Shown piece by piece: positions 41,945 through 49,650 of a stretch of 64,000 bases of DNA. This DNA is from Amycolatopsis sp. CA-230715 (lineage in GTDB: Bacteria; Actinomycetota; Actinomycetes; Mycobacteriales; Pseudonocardiaceae). The stretch lies in assembly GCF_018736145.1 (NCBI RefSeq), contig NZ_CP059997.1:4835501-4899500 (forward strand), given 5' to 3'. Under the pieces are notes generated by a model. The model made no database searches, had not been told where the DNA came from, and worked only from the letters and a program-made list of their open reading frames with translations. The position numbers and the translations under genes are program-made. The number at the start of each line of letters is the position of its first letter. The stretch's first letter is position 1.

Positions 41945-42534
41945 GAGCGCGCGCCGAGCATGACCCGGATCGTGCTCGTCAGCACCGACACCGGCACCGA
42001 CGGGTCCAGCGCGCGTTGCACGCCGAGCCCGATACCGAGACTGAGCAGCGCGGTCGCGACGTCTTCGGCGGGCATCGGCAGGGAAATCCCGAACTCGCCC
42101 GCGTTCGCGTCGACCAGTCCGGCGAGCAGCCCGCGCACCACTCTGTCGCGTTCGGACAGTTCCGCGCGGATCCGCGGATCGCGGCCGGCGCTGAACGCGA
42201 ACTCCACTTCGAGCGAGGTCCACGCCTCGTCGCCGATGTTCGCCTCGGCCCACCGTTCGAACGCGGTCAAGCGCTCTTCGACGGTCCGCGCGCCGCTCAT
42301 CGCCTCGACGATCCGCCCGGTCTGCTCGGCGTGGATCCGGTCGAGCACCGCGAGGCACAGGTCGTCCTTGTTGCGGAAGTTCGAGTAGACCGCGCCCTTC
42401 GAATACCCGGCCGCGTTCGCGATCGCGTCGAGCGAGGTCGCGGCGAACCCGTCGCGGAGGAACAGCGTCCTGGCCGTTGCGACGAGCTGCTCGCGGATGC
42501 GCTCGGAGTTCTCGGCTCGGGTGAGGCGGGGCAT
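41941..42534 (-). CDS. TetR-family repressor
   Basis: A 197-aa TetR: HTH TLFLRDGFAATSLDAIANAAGYSKGAVYSNFRNKDDL, seen as the blocks ATSLDAIANAAGYSK and GAVYSNFRNKDDL. First gene of a pair with the serine hydrolase (GTGA overlap) and divergent from the patatin operon about 80 bp away; likely controls both. Confidence 0.9.
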   Translation of the reverse strand: MPRLTRAENSERIREQLVATARTLFLRDGFAATSLDAIANAAGYSKGAVYSNFRNKDDLCLAVLDRIHAEQTGRIVEAMSGARTVEERLTAFERWAEANIGDEAWTSLEVEFAFSAGRDPRIRAELSERDRVVRGLLAGLVDANAGEFGISLPMPAEDVATALLSLGIGLGVQRALDPSVPVSVLTSTIRVMLGARS

Positions 42535-42614
42535 GGCCCGAGTTTAACTCATGGGTACCGTTGGTTTTTGAATACTGATAGTCTCCGATTCTGGTCGGCA
42601 ACGAGGAGGCACGG

Positions 42615-43505
42615 GTGCGACGAGGTCTCGCCATCGGCTGCGGAGGCACGCTGGGTGCGGCTTGGACGGTCGGCGCGCTGGTCGCCGTCGAGGAAGCGCT
42701 GGGCTGGGACCCGCGCGAGGCGGCGGCGATGATCGGCACGTCCGCGGGCGCCGAGTTCGTGACGATGCTCGGCGGCGGTGTGGGCGTCGGCGAGCTGCTC
42801 GACGCCCAGATCGGAAAGCCCGAAGCGCGACCGGAACTGCGCGCGCACCTCGCGGCGGCGCCGGGCAGATTCCCGCCGGTACCGCGATTCCGCCTCGGAT
42901 CGCCGAAGCTCGTTCGAGGAAACGCCTCGCCGATGACCAGGGCTTCCGGCCTGCTGCCGATCGGTCGCGGTGACGCGTCCTGGCTCGCCGAACTGGCGGA
43001 CACGTTCGCGCCGACGGGCTGGGTGGCGCATCCGAGCGCGTGGGTCGTCGGCGTCGACTACGACACCGGCGACAGGGTGGCCTTCGGTTCCCCCGGCGCG
43101 CCGGAGACTCGGCTCGCCGACGCGGTCCGCGCGTCCTGGGCGATCCCGGGCTGGTTCCCGCCGGTGGAGATCGGCGGGCGGCGCTACGTCGACGGCGGTG
43201 CCGCGTCCCCGGCGTCGGTCGACCTGCTGCCGGACGATCTCGACGAAATCGTGGTCCTGGCGCCGATGAGTTCGGCGGAACCCGTGCCGGGCAAGGGTTT
43301 CTCGCGGTTCGAACGGCTGCTGCGCGCGCCGATGACCCGTCAGCTCGACACCGAGATCGCGGCGCGCGGGACGCGGGTGCTCCGCCTCGAACCGGGGCCG
43401 GAGGACCTGGCGGTGATGGGCGCGAACTTCATGGACGGCAGGCGACGGCGGCGCACACTCGAAACGGCGCTGCGCACGACCAAGGCGAAGGTGGCGGCAT
43501 GGTGA
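42615..43505 (+). CDS. Patatin-like phospholipase
   Basis: A 296-aa lipid acyl hydrolase with a Ser-Asp dyad: glycine-rich oxyanion stretch GCGGTLGAAWTVGAL, nucleophile elbow MIGTSAGAEFV (Ser at about residue 43), and Asp in RRYVDGGAASPASV (about 195). GTG at 42615 has a GAGGAGG ribosome site. Overlaps the monooxygenase gene by 7 bp. First gene of an operon that would release and oxidise lipid-like substrates. Confidence 0.9.
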   Translation: MRRGLAIGCGGTLGAAWTVGALVAVEEALGWDPREAAAMIGTSAGAEFVTMLGGGVGVGELLDAQIGKPEARPELRAHLAAAPGRFPPVPRFRLGSPKLVRGNASPMTRASGLLPIGRGDASWLAELADTFAPTGWVAHPSAWVVGVDYDTGDRVAFGSPGAPETRLADAVRASWAIPGWFPPVEIGGRRYVDGGAASPASVDLLPDDLDEIVVLAPMSSAEPVPGKGFSRFERLLRAPMTRQLDTEIAARGTRVLRLEPGPEDLAVMGANFMDGRRRRRTLETALRTTKAKVAAW

Positions 43506-44971
43506 ACGACTTCGAGGTGCTGGTGATCGGCGCGGGCGCGTCGGGAATCGGCGCGGCGATCAGCTTGCGGCGCATGGGCATTACCGATTTCGCCGTGCTG
43601 GAGAAGGCCGATGGCCTCGGCGGAACCTGGCGCGCGAACACCTATCCGGGGTGCGCGTGCGACGTGCCGTCGGCGCTCTATTCGTACTCGTTCGCGCCGA
43701 ACCCGGAGTGGACGCGCGCGTTCGCCGGGCAGGACGAGATCCGCCGGTACCTGGTCGACACGGCGGAAAAGGCGGGCGTGACCGGGCACCTGCGGTTCGG
43801 CGTCGAGGTGCTGCGCGCCGAGTGGAAGGGCGAGCACTGGGAGCTGGACACCACCGACGGCCGCCTCACCGCGAAGATCGTGATCGCGGCGGCGGGGCCG
43901 TGGCACGAGCCGCTCATCCCGGAACTGCCCGGCCTGGACGGGTTCGACGGCGAGGTGTTCCACTCGTCGCGCTGGAACCACGACTACGACCTCACCGGCA
44001 AACGCGTCGCCGTGGTCGGCACCGGGGCGTCGGCGGTGCAGTTCGTGCCGGAGATCCAGAAACAGGTGGGGCGCCTGCACGTGTTCCAGCGCACCGCGCA
44101 GTGGGTGCTGCCGAAACCGGACCACTACGTGCCCAAGGCGGAACGCTGGCTGCTGCGCAAGGTTCCCGCCGCGCGCCGGGCGTTGCGCGCCGCCGAATAC
44201 GGTGCGATGGAGGCGCTCGGACTGGGCTTCCGGCACCCGTGGATCCTGCGGCTGGTGCAGCGGATCGGGCTCGCGCACCTGCGGCTCACCATCCGCGACC
44301 GCGCCCTGCGCAAGGCGCTGACCCCGGACTACACGCTCGGCTGCAAGCGGCTGCTGATGTCGAACAGCTACTACCCGGCGCTCGCGAAGTCCAATGTGGA
44401 CGTCCACGCCACGGCGGTGGCGAAGGTCGACGGGAACACCGTGGTCGGCGCGGACGGCTCGTCGGCGGAGGTGGACGCGATCATCTTCGGCACCGGGTTC
44501 CACATCCTCGACATGCCGATCGCCGACCGCGTCTTCGGTGCCGACGGGCGCAGCCTCGCCGAACACTGGAAGGGCAGCCCCGAAGCGTATCTCGGTACTG
44601 TGACCAGCGGGTTCCTCAACGCGTTCCTGCTGCTCGGGCCGAGCCTGGGCACCGGGCACTCGTCGGCGTTCATGATCATGGAGGCGCAGCTGGCCTACGT
44701 GACCGCGGCGATCGGCCGCATCCGCGCCGGGAACTGGTCCAGTGTGGACGTCCGGAAGGACGTGCAGGACGCCTTCAACGCCGAGGTGCAGGCGGCGCTG
44801 CCCGGCACGGTCTACAACGCGGGTGGCTGTTCCAGCTACTATCTGGATGTCAACGGGCGCAACAGTTTCAGCTGGCCGTGGTCGACGGGTGCGATGCGCA
44901 GGCGGATCACCCGGTTCGACCCGGCGGCCTACACGATCACGACCCGGTCCGACGACCGCGCTTCGGTGTGA
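43499..44971 (+). CDS. Baeyer-Villiger-type flavin monooxygenase (MymA-like)
   Basis: A 490-aa flavoprotein: FAD fold VLVIGAGASGIGAAISLRRMG, NADPH fold VAVVGTGASAVQFVPEI, and between them the Baeyer-Villiger fingerprint FDGEVFHSSRWNHDYD (FxGxxxHxxxW). It probably inserts oxygen into a ketone or lipid. ATG at 43499 reads ATGGTG and overlaps the patatin stop. The order hydrolase-BVMO-SDR recalls the mycobacterial mymA region by content, not in detail. Confidence 0.9.
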   Translation: MVNDFEVLVIGAGASGIGAAISLRRMGITDFAVLEKADGLGGTWRANTYPGCACDVPSALYSYSFAPNPEWTRAFAGQDEIRRYLVDTAEKAGVTGHLRFGVEVLRAEWKGEHWELDTTDGRLTAKIVIAAAGPWHEPLIPELPGLDGFDGEVFHSSRWNHDYDLTGKRVAVVGTGASAVQFVPEIQKQVGRLHVFQRTAQWVLPKPDHYVPKAERWLLRKVPAARRALRAAEYGAMEALGLGFRHPWILRLVQRIGLAHLRLTIRDRALRKALTPDYTLGCKRLLMSNSYYPALAKSNVDVHATAVAKVDGNTVVGADGSSAEVDAIIFGTGFHILDMPIADRVFGADGRSLAEHWKGSPEAYLGTVTSGFLNAFLLLGPSLGTGHSSAFMIMEAQLAYVTAAIGRIRAGNWSSVDVRKDVQDAFNAEVQAALPGTVYNAGGCSSYYLDVNGRNSFSWPWSTGAMRRRITRFDPAAYTITTRSDDRASV

Positions 44972-44982
44972 GGAGTTTTCGA

Positions 44983-45822
44983 ATGTCCTACCCCGGTATC
45001 GAAATCCGCGACGCGGTCGTGGCCATCACGGGCGGTGGCCGCGGGATCGGCCGCGCCACCGCGGCGGCGTTCACCGCGCTCGGCGCGAAGGTGGTGGTCG
45101 GCGACCTCGACGCCGACGCGGCCGCGGACACCGCGAAAACCCTTGGTGTCACGGGAAAGAAGCTCGACGTGACGTCGAAGGAGTCCTTCGGCGCCTTCGC
45201 GGACGAGGTGACCGCCGAGCACGGCCGCATCGACGTGCTGGTCAACAACGCGGGCGTGATGCCGCTGGGCCGCTTCCTCGACGAGCCGGACTCGCTGTCG
45301 AAGACCACGCTCGACGTGAACGTGTGGGGCCTCATCCACGGCATGCGGGCGGTCGCGCCGGGCATGGTTTCGCGGCGGCGCGGGCACATCGTGAACATCG
45401 CGTCGATGGCGGGCAAGATCCCGATCCCCGGAATGGCGGTGTACAACGCGAGCAAGTTCGCCGCGGTCGGGCTCACCGCCGCGGTCCGCCGCGAGCTGGA
45501 CGGCACCGGCGTGAGCGTCAGCGCGGTGCTGCCGTCGGCGGTGCGCACCGAACTGTCCTCGGGGGTGCCGCTCGGCAAGGGCATGGCGACGGTGGACCCC
45601 GAGGTGATCGCGGCCGCGGTGGTCCGCAGCGTGCGCAGCCGCAGGGCCGAGATCCCGGTGCCCGGCTACCTCGGCGTGTGGGACCTCCTCGCCGCGGTGG
45701 TGCCCGAGCCGGTGATGCGGTTCGGCAGGCGGCTCGCCCGCGACGACCGCGCGCTCACGCAGATGGACCACGAGGTGCGCGCCGCCTACGAACGCCGCGT
45801 CGCGGGACAATCCGGCGAATAA
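44983..45822 (+). CDS. Short-chain dehydrogenase/reductase
   Basis: A 279-aa classical SDR: TGxxxGIG motif ITGGGRGIGRATAAAF, NNAG in VLVNNAGVMP, catalytic Ser in NIASMAGK and YxxxK in YNASK. The final 60 residues (GYLGVWDLLAAVVPEPVMR) are a membrane-associating tail. ATG at 44983 has the ribosome site AGGAG. Third gene of the patatin/BVMO operon; oxidises or reduces an alcohol/ketone. Confidence 0.9.
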   Translation: MSYPGIEIRDAVVAITGGGRGIGRATAAAFTALGAKVVVGDLDADAAADTAKTLGVTGKKLDVTSKESFGAFADEVTAEHGRIDVLVNNAGVMPLGRFLDEPDSLSKTTLDVNVWGLIHGMRAVAPGMVSRRRGHIVNIASMAGKIPIPGMAVYNASKFAAVGLTAAVRRELDGTGVSVSAVLPSAVRTELSSGVPLGKGMATVDPEVIAAAVVRSVRSRRAEIPVPGYLGVWDLLAAVVPEPVMRFGRRLARDDRALTQMDHEVRAAYERRVAGQSGE

Positions 45823-45827
45823 CCGCG

Positions 45828-45856
45828 TGGACTTCGTTCACACGGCGTTGTTAAGC
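45828..45856 (+). promoter_or_regulatory. Putative promoter giving a leaderless message at the leader peptide
   Basis: TGGACT (45828-45833) and TTAAGC (45851-45856) are 17 bp apart. Both are imperfect hexamers. If used, transcription would start about seven bases later at the ATG of the nine-codon leader (45864), giving a leaderless mRNA of the kind common in actinobacteria. This is consistent with the lack of a ribosome site before that ATG. Confidence 0.45.
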
Positions 45857-45863
45857 TCCGGTC

Positions 45864-45893
45864 ATGTCCACCCCTGAGGCATCCAGACTCTAG
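45864..45893 (+). CDS. Nine-residue leader peptide of a Cmx-type efflux gene
   Basis: An ATG reads MSTPEASRL and stops at TAG (45891-45893), 163 bases before the efflux gene. Chloramphenicol-inducible cmlA-type genes carry a nine-residue leader starting MSTSKNADK, which matches in length and first three residues. Chloramphenicol stalls ribosomes best after Ala, Ser or Thr residues, which the leader contains. The stop codon overlaps the left arm of the first hairpin, the right place to couple stalling to RNA folding. Confidence 0.62.
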   Translation: MSTPEASRL

Positions 45894-46049
45894 CCACCGA
45901 TTTTCCGGTGGCTTTCGCGGCGCGCGTTTCCCGTGTCGCTGAACCCTGCCATCGGAACGGCTCGTGTCCTCACCCCGCCCTTTCGCGGGGTTCCTCCGGT
46001 GGTGGGCGTCCCTCCTTTGTGGACAGCCGCCGCCCTTCGGTGTGCGGAG
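45892..46049 (+). promoter_or_regulatory. Attenuator-like 5' region of the efflux gene
   Basis: Hairpin 1: AGCCACCG (45892-45899) with CGGTGGCT (45906-45913). Hairpin 2: ACCCCGC (45972-45978) with GCGGGGT (45985-45991). The left arm of hairpin 1 can also pair with CGGTGG at 45997-46002, and CTCCG at 45994-45998 can pair with the ribosome site CGGAG at 46045-46049. Alternative pairings that either free or hide the ribosome site are thus possible, as in antibiotic-induced attenuators. Structures are read by eye. Confidence 0.58.
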
Positions 46050-46056
46050 TTCTGTC

Positions 46057-47214
46057 ATGCCTTTCGCTGTGTACATGCTCGGCCTCGCGGTTTTCACGCA
46101 GGGGACCTCCGAGTTCATGCTTTCCGGTCTCGTCGCGGACATCGCGCGGGACCTGCACGTGTCCATCCCCGCCGCGGGCCTGCTGACCTCGGCGTTCGCC
46201 GTCGGCATGGTGATCGGCGCGCCGCTGATGGCGGTGCTGGGCCTGCGCTGGTCGCGGCGGCGCGCGCTGACCGGTTTCCTGGTCGTGTTCATCGCGGTGC
46301 ACGTCGTCGGCGCGCTCACGCCCGGCTATGAGGTGCTGTTGTGCGCCAGGGTGGTGGGCGCGCTCGCGAACGCCGGATTCTGGGCCACCGCGCTCGCGAC
46401 GGCGAACGCACTGGTGGAGCCGGGTTTGAAAGCCCGCGCTACGTCCACTGTGGTCGGTGGGGTCACCCTCTCCTGCGTCGTCGGTGTGCCCGCGGGCGCG
46501 CTGCTCGGCCAGTACTGGGGCTGGCGCGCCGCGTTCTGGGCCGTCGCGGTTCTGTCGGTACCCGCGGTGTTCGCGATCCTGCGCGCCATTCCCGGCGGCA
46601 GGCCGCCGTCGGCGTCGGGAACGACCGCGCGCGAGGAACTGCGCGTGCTGCGGAACCCGCGGGTGCTGGTGGTCCTGCTGCTGGGCGCGCTCGTCAACGG
46701 CGCCACGTTCTGTACGTTCACCTATCTCACGCCCCTGCTCACCGGGGTCACCGGATTCGGGGAGGGCTGGATGCCCGCGCTGCTCGCGTTGTTCGGCGCG
46801 GGGTCGTTCGTCGGGGTCGCGGTGGGTGGCCGGATCGCGGACGCGCGGCCGCTCGCGCTGCTGTGGGCCGGTTCGGCCGCGCTGTGCGCGGGGTGGGTGG
46901 TGTTCGCGCTGGCCGCCGGGGTTCCGGTGCTGGCGGTCGTGTTCGTGCTGGTGCAGGGAATCCTGTCGTTCGGTGTCGGCTCGACGCTGGTCGCGCGGGT
47001 GTTCTCGGTGGCGACCGGGGCGCCGACGCTCGCGGGCGCCCTCGCGACGGCCGCGTTCAACGTCGGCGCGACCGCGGGCCCGTGGCTGGGAGGGCTCGCG
47101 ATCGGCGCCGGCGGCGGGTTCCGCTCGCCGGTGTGGGTGAGCGCCGCACTGGTCGCGCTCGCGTTCGCCGTCTTCGCGCTGAGCAGGGTGCCGACCCGGA
47201 GCCGGACGCGCTGA
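46057..47214 (+). CDS. Cmx/CmrA-type chloramphenicol efflux MFS transporter
   Basis: A 385-aa 12-TM MFS protein. The first helix carries FTQGTSEFMLSGLVADIARD, the hallmark of the Cmx/CmlR/CmrA chloramphenicol pumps, and ALVNGATFCTFTYLTPLLT and FVLVQGILSFGVGSTLVARV resemble the same family. It probably exports amphenicols or related compounds. ATG at 46057 has the ribosome site GGAG (46046-46049). Preceded by a nine-codon leader peptide and hairpins, followed by a strong terminator and an AraC gene. Confidence 0.88.
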   Translation: MPFAVYMLGLAVFTQGTSEFMLSGLVADIARDLHVSIPAAGLLTSAFAVGMVIGAPLMAVLGLRWSRRRALTGFLVVFIAVHVVGALTPGYEVLLCARVVGALANAGFWATALATANALVEPGLKARATSTVVGGVTLSCVVGVPAGALLGQYWGWRAAFWAVAVLSVPAVFAILRAIPGGRPPSASGTTAREELRVLRNPRVLVVLLLGALVNGATFCTFTYLTPLLTGVTGFGEGWMPALLALFGAGSFVGVAVGGRIADARPLALLWAGSAALCAGWVVFALAAGVPVLAVVFVLVQGILSFGVGSTLVARVFSVATGAPTLAGALATAAFNVGATAGPWLGGLAIGAGGGFRSPVWVSAALVALAFAVFALSRVPTRSRTR

Positions 47215-47218
47215 AAAG

Positions 47219-47258
47219 CCCCCCGGCGTACGAACTCTACCTTTCGTTCGCTGGGGGG
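47219..47258. terminator. Terminator hairpin after the efflux gene
   Basis: Arms from CCCCCCGGCGTACGAA (47219-47234) and TTCGTTCGCTGGGGGG (47243-47258) pair at 14 positions plus a G-U, with one T-T mismatch, around an eight-base loop. It starts five bases after the stop codon of the efflux gene. Confidence 0.8.
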
Positions 47259-47282
47259 ACCCCCGATTTCGAGTCTATTCGA

Positions 47283-47303
47283 GGGCACCGACATTTTTCG
47301 GGG
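47283..47303. promoter_or_regulatory. Putative AraC operator, second copy
   Basis: GGGCACCGACATTT followed by TTCGGGG, about 33 bp before the ATG of the AraC gene. Shares its first 14 bases exactly with 4214-4227 next to the paralogous AraC gene. Likely autoregulatory. Confidence 0.5.
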
Positions 47304-47336
47304 CCGCGGAGCCGTCACCGGGTCTATCGTCGGTCC

Positions 47337-48218
47337 ATGTGGCGCACGACGGGGCTGGCGCGCGGTGACGGGTTCGCGCTCGACGAACTGCGCATCGTCG
47401 AGCGCGCGCCCTCGTGGTCGGAGCCGGTGCCGAGCGCCGGGCACCGGCTGGTCTTCGTGCGGCGCGGCCTTTTCCGGCTCCGGCTGCCCCGCTGGACGGG
47501 GCTGGTGGATCCCGGCACCGGGTACGCGAGCGGTCCCGGTGACGAGCAGGCGATCGCGCACCGGCCCGGCCGCGAGGACGTGTGCACCGTCGTCACCGTC
47601 GCCGAGTCGATGCTGCCGGACGGCTGGGCCCCGTGCGCGCCGGTGCCGGTCGCGGCGCGGGTCGATTTCGCGCACCGCGTGCTCGTCGCACGGACGCGAG
47701 CGGGCGCGGACGAGTTCGAACTGACCGAGCGCGTGGTGCGCCTCGCGGGCGCCGTGACGTGGCGCGCCGCCCCGAAATCCTCGCCCGCGCACCGCCGTCT
47801 CGCGGAGGCCGCGCGCGAAGCACTGCTCGAAGATCCCGCTCGCGCCACGATCGGCGAGTTGGCCGCGACGCTGGCCGTCTCGCGCTCGCACCTCAGCCGG
47901 GTGTTCCACGAGGAGACCGGTCAGACGCTCACGAGGTTCCGCGCCGGGGTCCGGGTTCGCGCCGCGCTGGACCGGCTGACCGAGGGAGAGGCCGATCTTG
48001 CCGGGCTCGCCGCCGATCTCGGCTTCGCCGATCACGCGCATCTCACCAGGACCCTGCGTGACCACCTCGGCCTGCCGCCGAGCAAGGCCCGCGAACTGCT
48101 GAGCACGAATGTTCAAGCCGTGGCTGCCGAAACCGGCCACGCTCGCGGTGACAACCGAGGAGGGCGTGATGATCGGACGACTGTGGCAGGCACGGGCGGA
48201 AAACAGCGCGAAAGCTGA
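47337..48218 (+). CDS. AraC-family regulator (paralogue of the 3.4-kb gene)
   Basis: A 293-aa regulator with the same layout as the protein at 3428-4195: sensing half, then AraC HTH (TIGELAATLAVSRSHLSRVF and the second half LAADLGFADHAHLTRTLRDH). The C-terminus runs about 35 residues beyond the HTH (NVQAVAAETGHARGDNRGG) and overlaps the next gene by 50 bp, so the true stop may serve as an overlap. Located behind an efflux pump, as the first AraC is beside one. Probably controls export genes. Confidence 0.84.
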   Translation: MWRTTGLARGDGFALDELRIVERAPSWSEPVPSAGHRLVFVRRGLFRLRLPRWTGLVDPGTGYASGPGDEQAIAHRPGREDVCTVVTVAESMLPDGWAPCAPVPVAARVDFAHRVLVARTRAGADEFELTERVVRLAGAVTWRAAPKSSPAHRRLAEAAREALLEDPARATIGELAATLAVSRSHLSRVFHEETGQTLTRFRAGVRVRAALDRLTEGEADLAGLAADLGFADHAHLTRTLRDHLGLPPSKARELLSTNVQAVAAETGHARGDNRGGRDDRTTVAGTGGKQRES

Positions 48219-48483
48219 CGCCTACGAAGAGGTGTTCCGCGGTGCGGTGCTGGCCGAATTGCGGGACCTCAGGGGTTTCCGCGGCGCCTACCTGCTGCGC
48301 CGGGACACCGGATTTCTGACGATGACCCTGTTCGACGGTCTCGACGACGTGCGCGGGTTCACGGGGCGGGACGTCGAAACGGCCAACGTGAGCGGAGCGG
48401 CCCGCGCCGTGCTCGCCGATTTCGACACCACCGCACGGCATTTTCGCGTGGTCGTCGATCCGTCCTTTTCGGACGGTCATTGA
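48169..48483 (+). CDS. ABM-superfamily (dimeric alpha-beta barrel) protein
   Basis: A 104-aa protein of antibiotic-biosynthesis-monooxygenase size and fold: MIGRLWQARAENSAKADAYEE start, GFRGAYLLRRDTGFLTMTLF middle, and a C-terminal strand HFRVVVDP. Such proteins bind small aromatic or polyketide molecules. ATG at 48169 has GAGGAGGG upstream. Overlaps the AraC gene end by 50 bp. Confidence 0.78.
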   Translation: MIGRLWQARAENSAKADAYEEVFRGAVLAELRDLRGFRGAYLLRRDTGFLTMTLFDGLDDVRGFTGRDVETANVSGAARAVLADFDTTARHFRVVVDPSFSDGH

Positions 48484-48492
48484 GGACGGTCG

Positions 48493-48672
48493 TCAGCGCA
48501 GCCGCCTGCGCAGGACGATGAACATCCTGGCCCCGAACGCGGTGCCGCACAACCCCATCGCGACCTGGACCAGGTTCGGTCTGAGCAGGCCGGTGTAGGC
48601 GACGAACAGCCCGGCAAGCGGCAGTGCCGCGTAGAACGCCAGCGTCCACCCGCTGACCGGTGGCTTCTCCAT
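48493..48672 (-). CDS. 59-aa two-helix membrane protein
   Basis: A compact gene on the minus strand with ATG at 48672 (MEKPPVSGWTLAFYAALP). Two hydrophobic helices (about residues 9-30 and 35-54) and a very basic end (LRRRLR), giving an in-to-in topology. No family is recognised. It fills the gap between the ABM-fold gene and the ArsR fusion and is convergent with the former. Confidence 0.6.
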   Translation of the reverse strand: MEKPPVSGWTLAFYAALPLAGLFVAYTGLLRPNLVQVAMGLCGTAFGARMFIVLRRRLR

Positions 48673-48735
48673 GGCGGGCGACCTTAGCCCGTCCCGGCCG
48701 CGATGCCCATCGCCTGCCCGGTTCCGGTCATCCGG

Positions 48736-48763
48736 TTGACATGCAGGTATTTACCTGCATAAT
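48736..48763 (+). promoter_or_regulatory. Near-consensus promoter with ArsR operator between -35 and -10
   Basis: TTGACA (48736-48741), a 16-bp spacer, CATAAT (48758-48763). The 20-bp palindrome ATGCAGGTA-TT-TACCTGCAT (48741-48760) fills the spacer. The expected transcription start is at or one base before the GTG at 48771, so the mRNA is probably leaderless. Autorepression by the encoded ArsR is the obvious reading. Confidence 0.82.
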
Positions 48764-48770
48764 CGGAGAG

Positions 48771-49571
48771 GTGCTGAACGAGGTCTTCAAGGCGCTCGCC
48801 GACGAAACCCGGCGGTACCTGCTCGACCGGTTGCACGAGCGGAACGGGCAGACGCTGGGCGAGCTGTGCGAAGGCGTCGGGATGACGAGGCAGTCCGCGA
48901 CCCAGCACCTGCAGGTGCTGGAGGCGGCCAACCTGATCAGCGTCGTGCGCCGCGGCCGCGAAAAACTGCACTACCTCAACCCCGTTCCGCTGCACGAGAT
49001 CCAGGAACGGTGGATCGACAAGTACGAGCGGCCGCGTCTTCGCGCGCTGAGCACGCTGAAGAACCGAGCGGAGAACCTCATGACGAAACCGTCCTTCGTC
49101 TACGTGCCCACCCGTCACCCAGCCACCACCCCCCAAGGAATCGCTTCGCGATACGTGATCTATATCGAAAGCACCCCGGAAAAGGTGTGGCAGGCGCTCA
49201 CCGACGCCGATCTCACCGCTGAATATTGGGGCCACCGCAACGTTTCGGACTGGCAGCCCGGTTCGGCGTGGGAGCACCAGCGCACCGACGGGTCCGGCAT
49301 CGCCGACGTGGCGGGCACGATCGTGGAGAGCACCGAGCCCGCGAAACTCGTGATCACCTGGTCCTTGCCGGGCACGGATGGTGAGCCGTCCCAGGTCACC
49401 TTCGACATCGAGCCGCACGGCGAGATCGTCCGGCTCACCGTGACCCACGAAAACCTCGCCGACGAAGCCGAGCGCGAAAGCGCGGCCAAGGGCTGGGCCG
49501 CCGTGCTGTCGAACCTCAAGTCGCTGCTCGAGACCGGTCACGTCCTGCCGAGGGCGCCCTGGGAGATGTGA
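48771..49571 (+). CDS. ArsR repressor fused to an SRPBCC (AHSA1-like) domain
   Basis: A 266-aa fusion. N-terminus (about 1-100): ArsR/SmtB HTH (EVFKALADETRRYLLDRLHE, then EGVGMTRQSATQHLQVLEAANLISVVRRGREKLHYLN read as separate blocks). No CxC metal motif, so metals are not the likely signal. C-terminus (about 110-266): AHSA1-type SRPBCC, start RYVIYIESTPEKVWQALTDA, cavity fold for hydrophobic ligands. The fused domain probably senses or binds the inducer. Separate ArsR and SRPBCC proteins are often adjacent in actinobacteria; here they are one chain. Confidence 0.88.
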   Translation: MLNEVFKALADETRRYLLDRLHERNGQTLGELCEGVGMTRQSATQHLQVLEAANLISVVRRGREKLHYLNPVPLHEIQERWIDKYERPRLRALSTLKNRAENLMTKPSFVYVPTRHPATTPQGIASRYVIYIESTPEKVWQALTDADLTAEYWGHRNVSDWQPGSAWEHQRTDGSGIADVAGTIVESTEPAKLVITWSLPGTDGEPSQVTFDIEPHGEIVRLTVTHENLADEAERESAAKGWAAVLSNLKSLLETGHVLPRAPWEM

Positions 49572-49650
49572 CTCGCTTCACGGCCCGCGCTGTCACACAT
49601 TCCGCTCCTGGTCAGTCTTCATGGTGCGACCCACAGGAGGGAGTCCCGAA

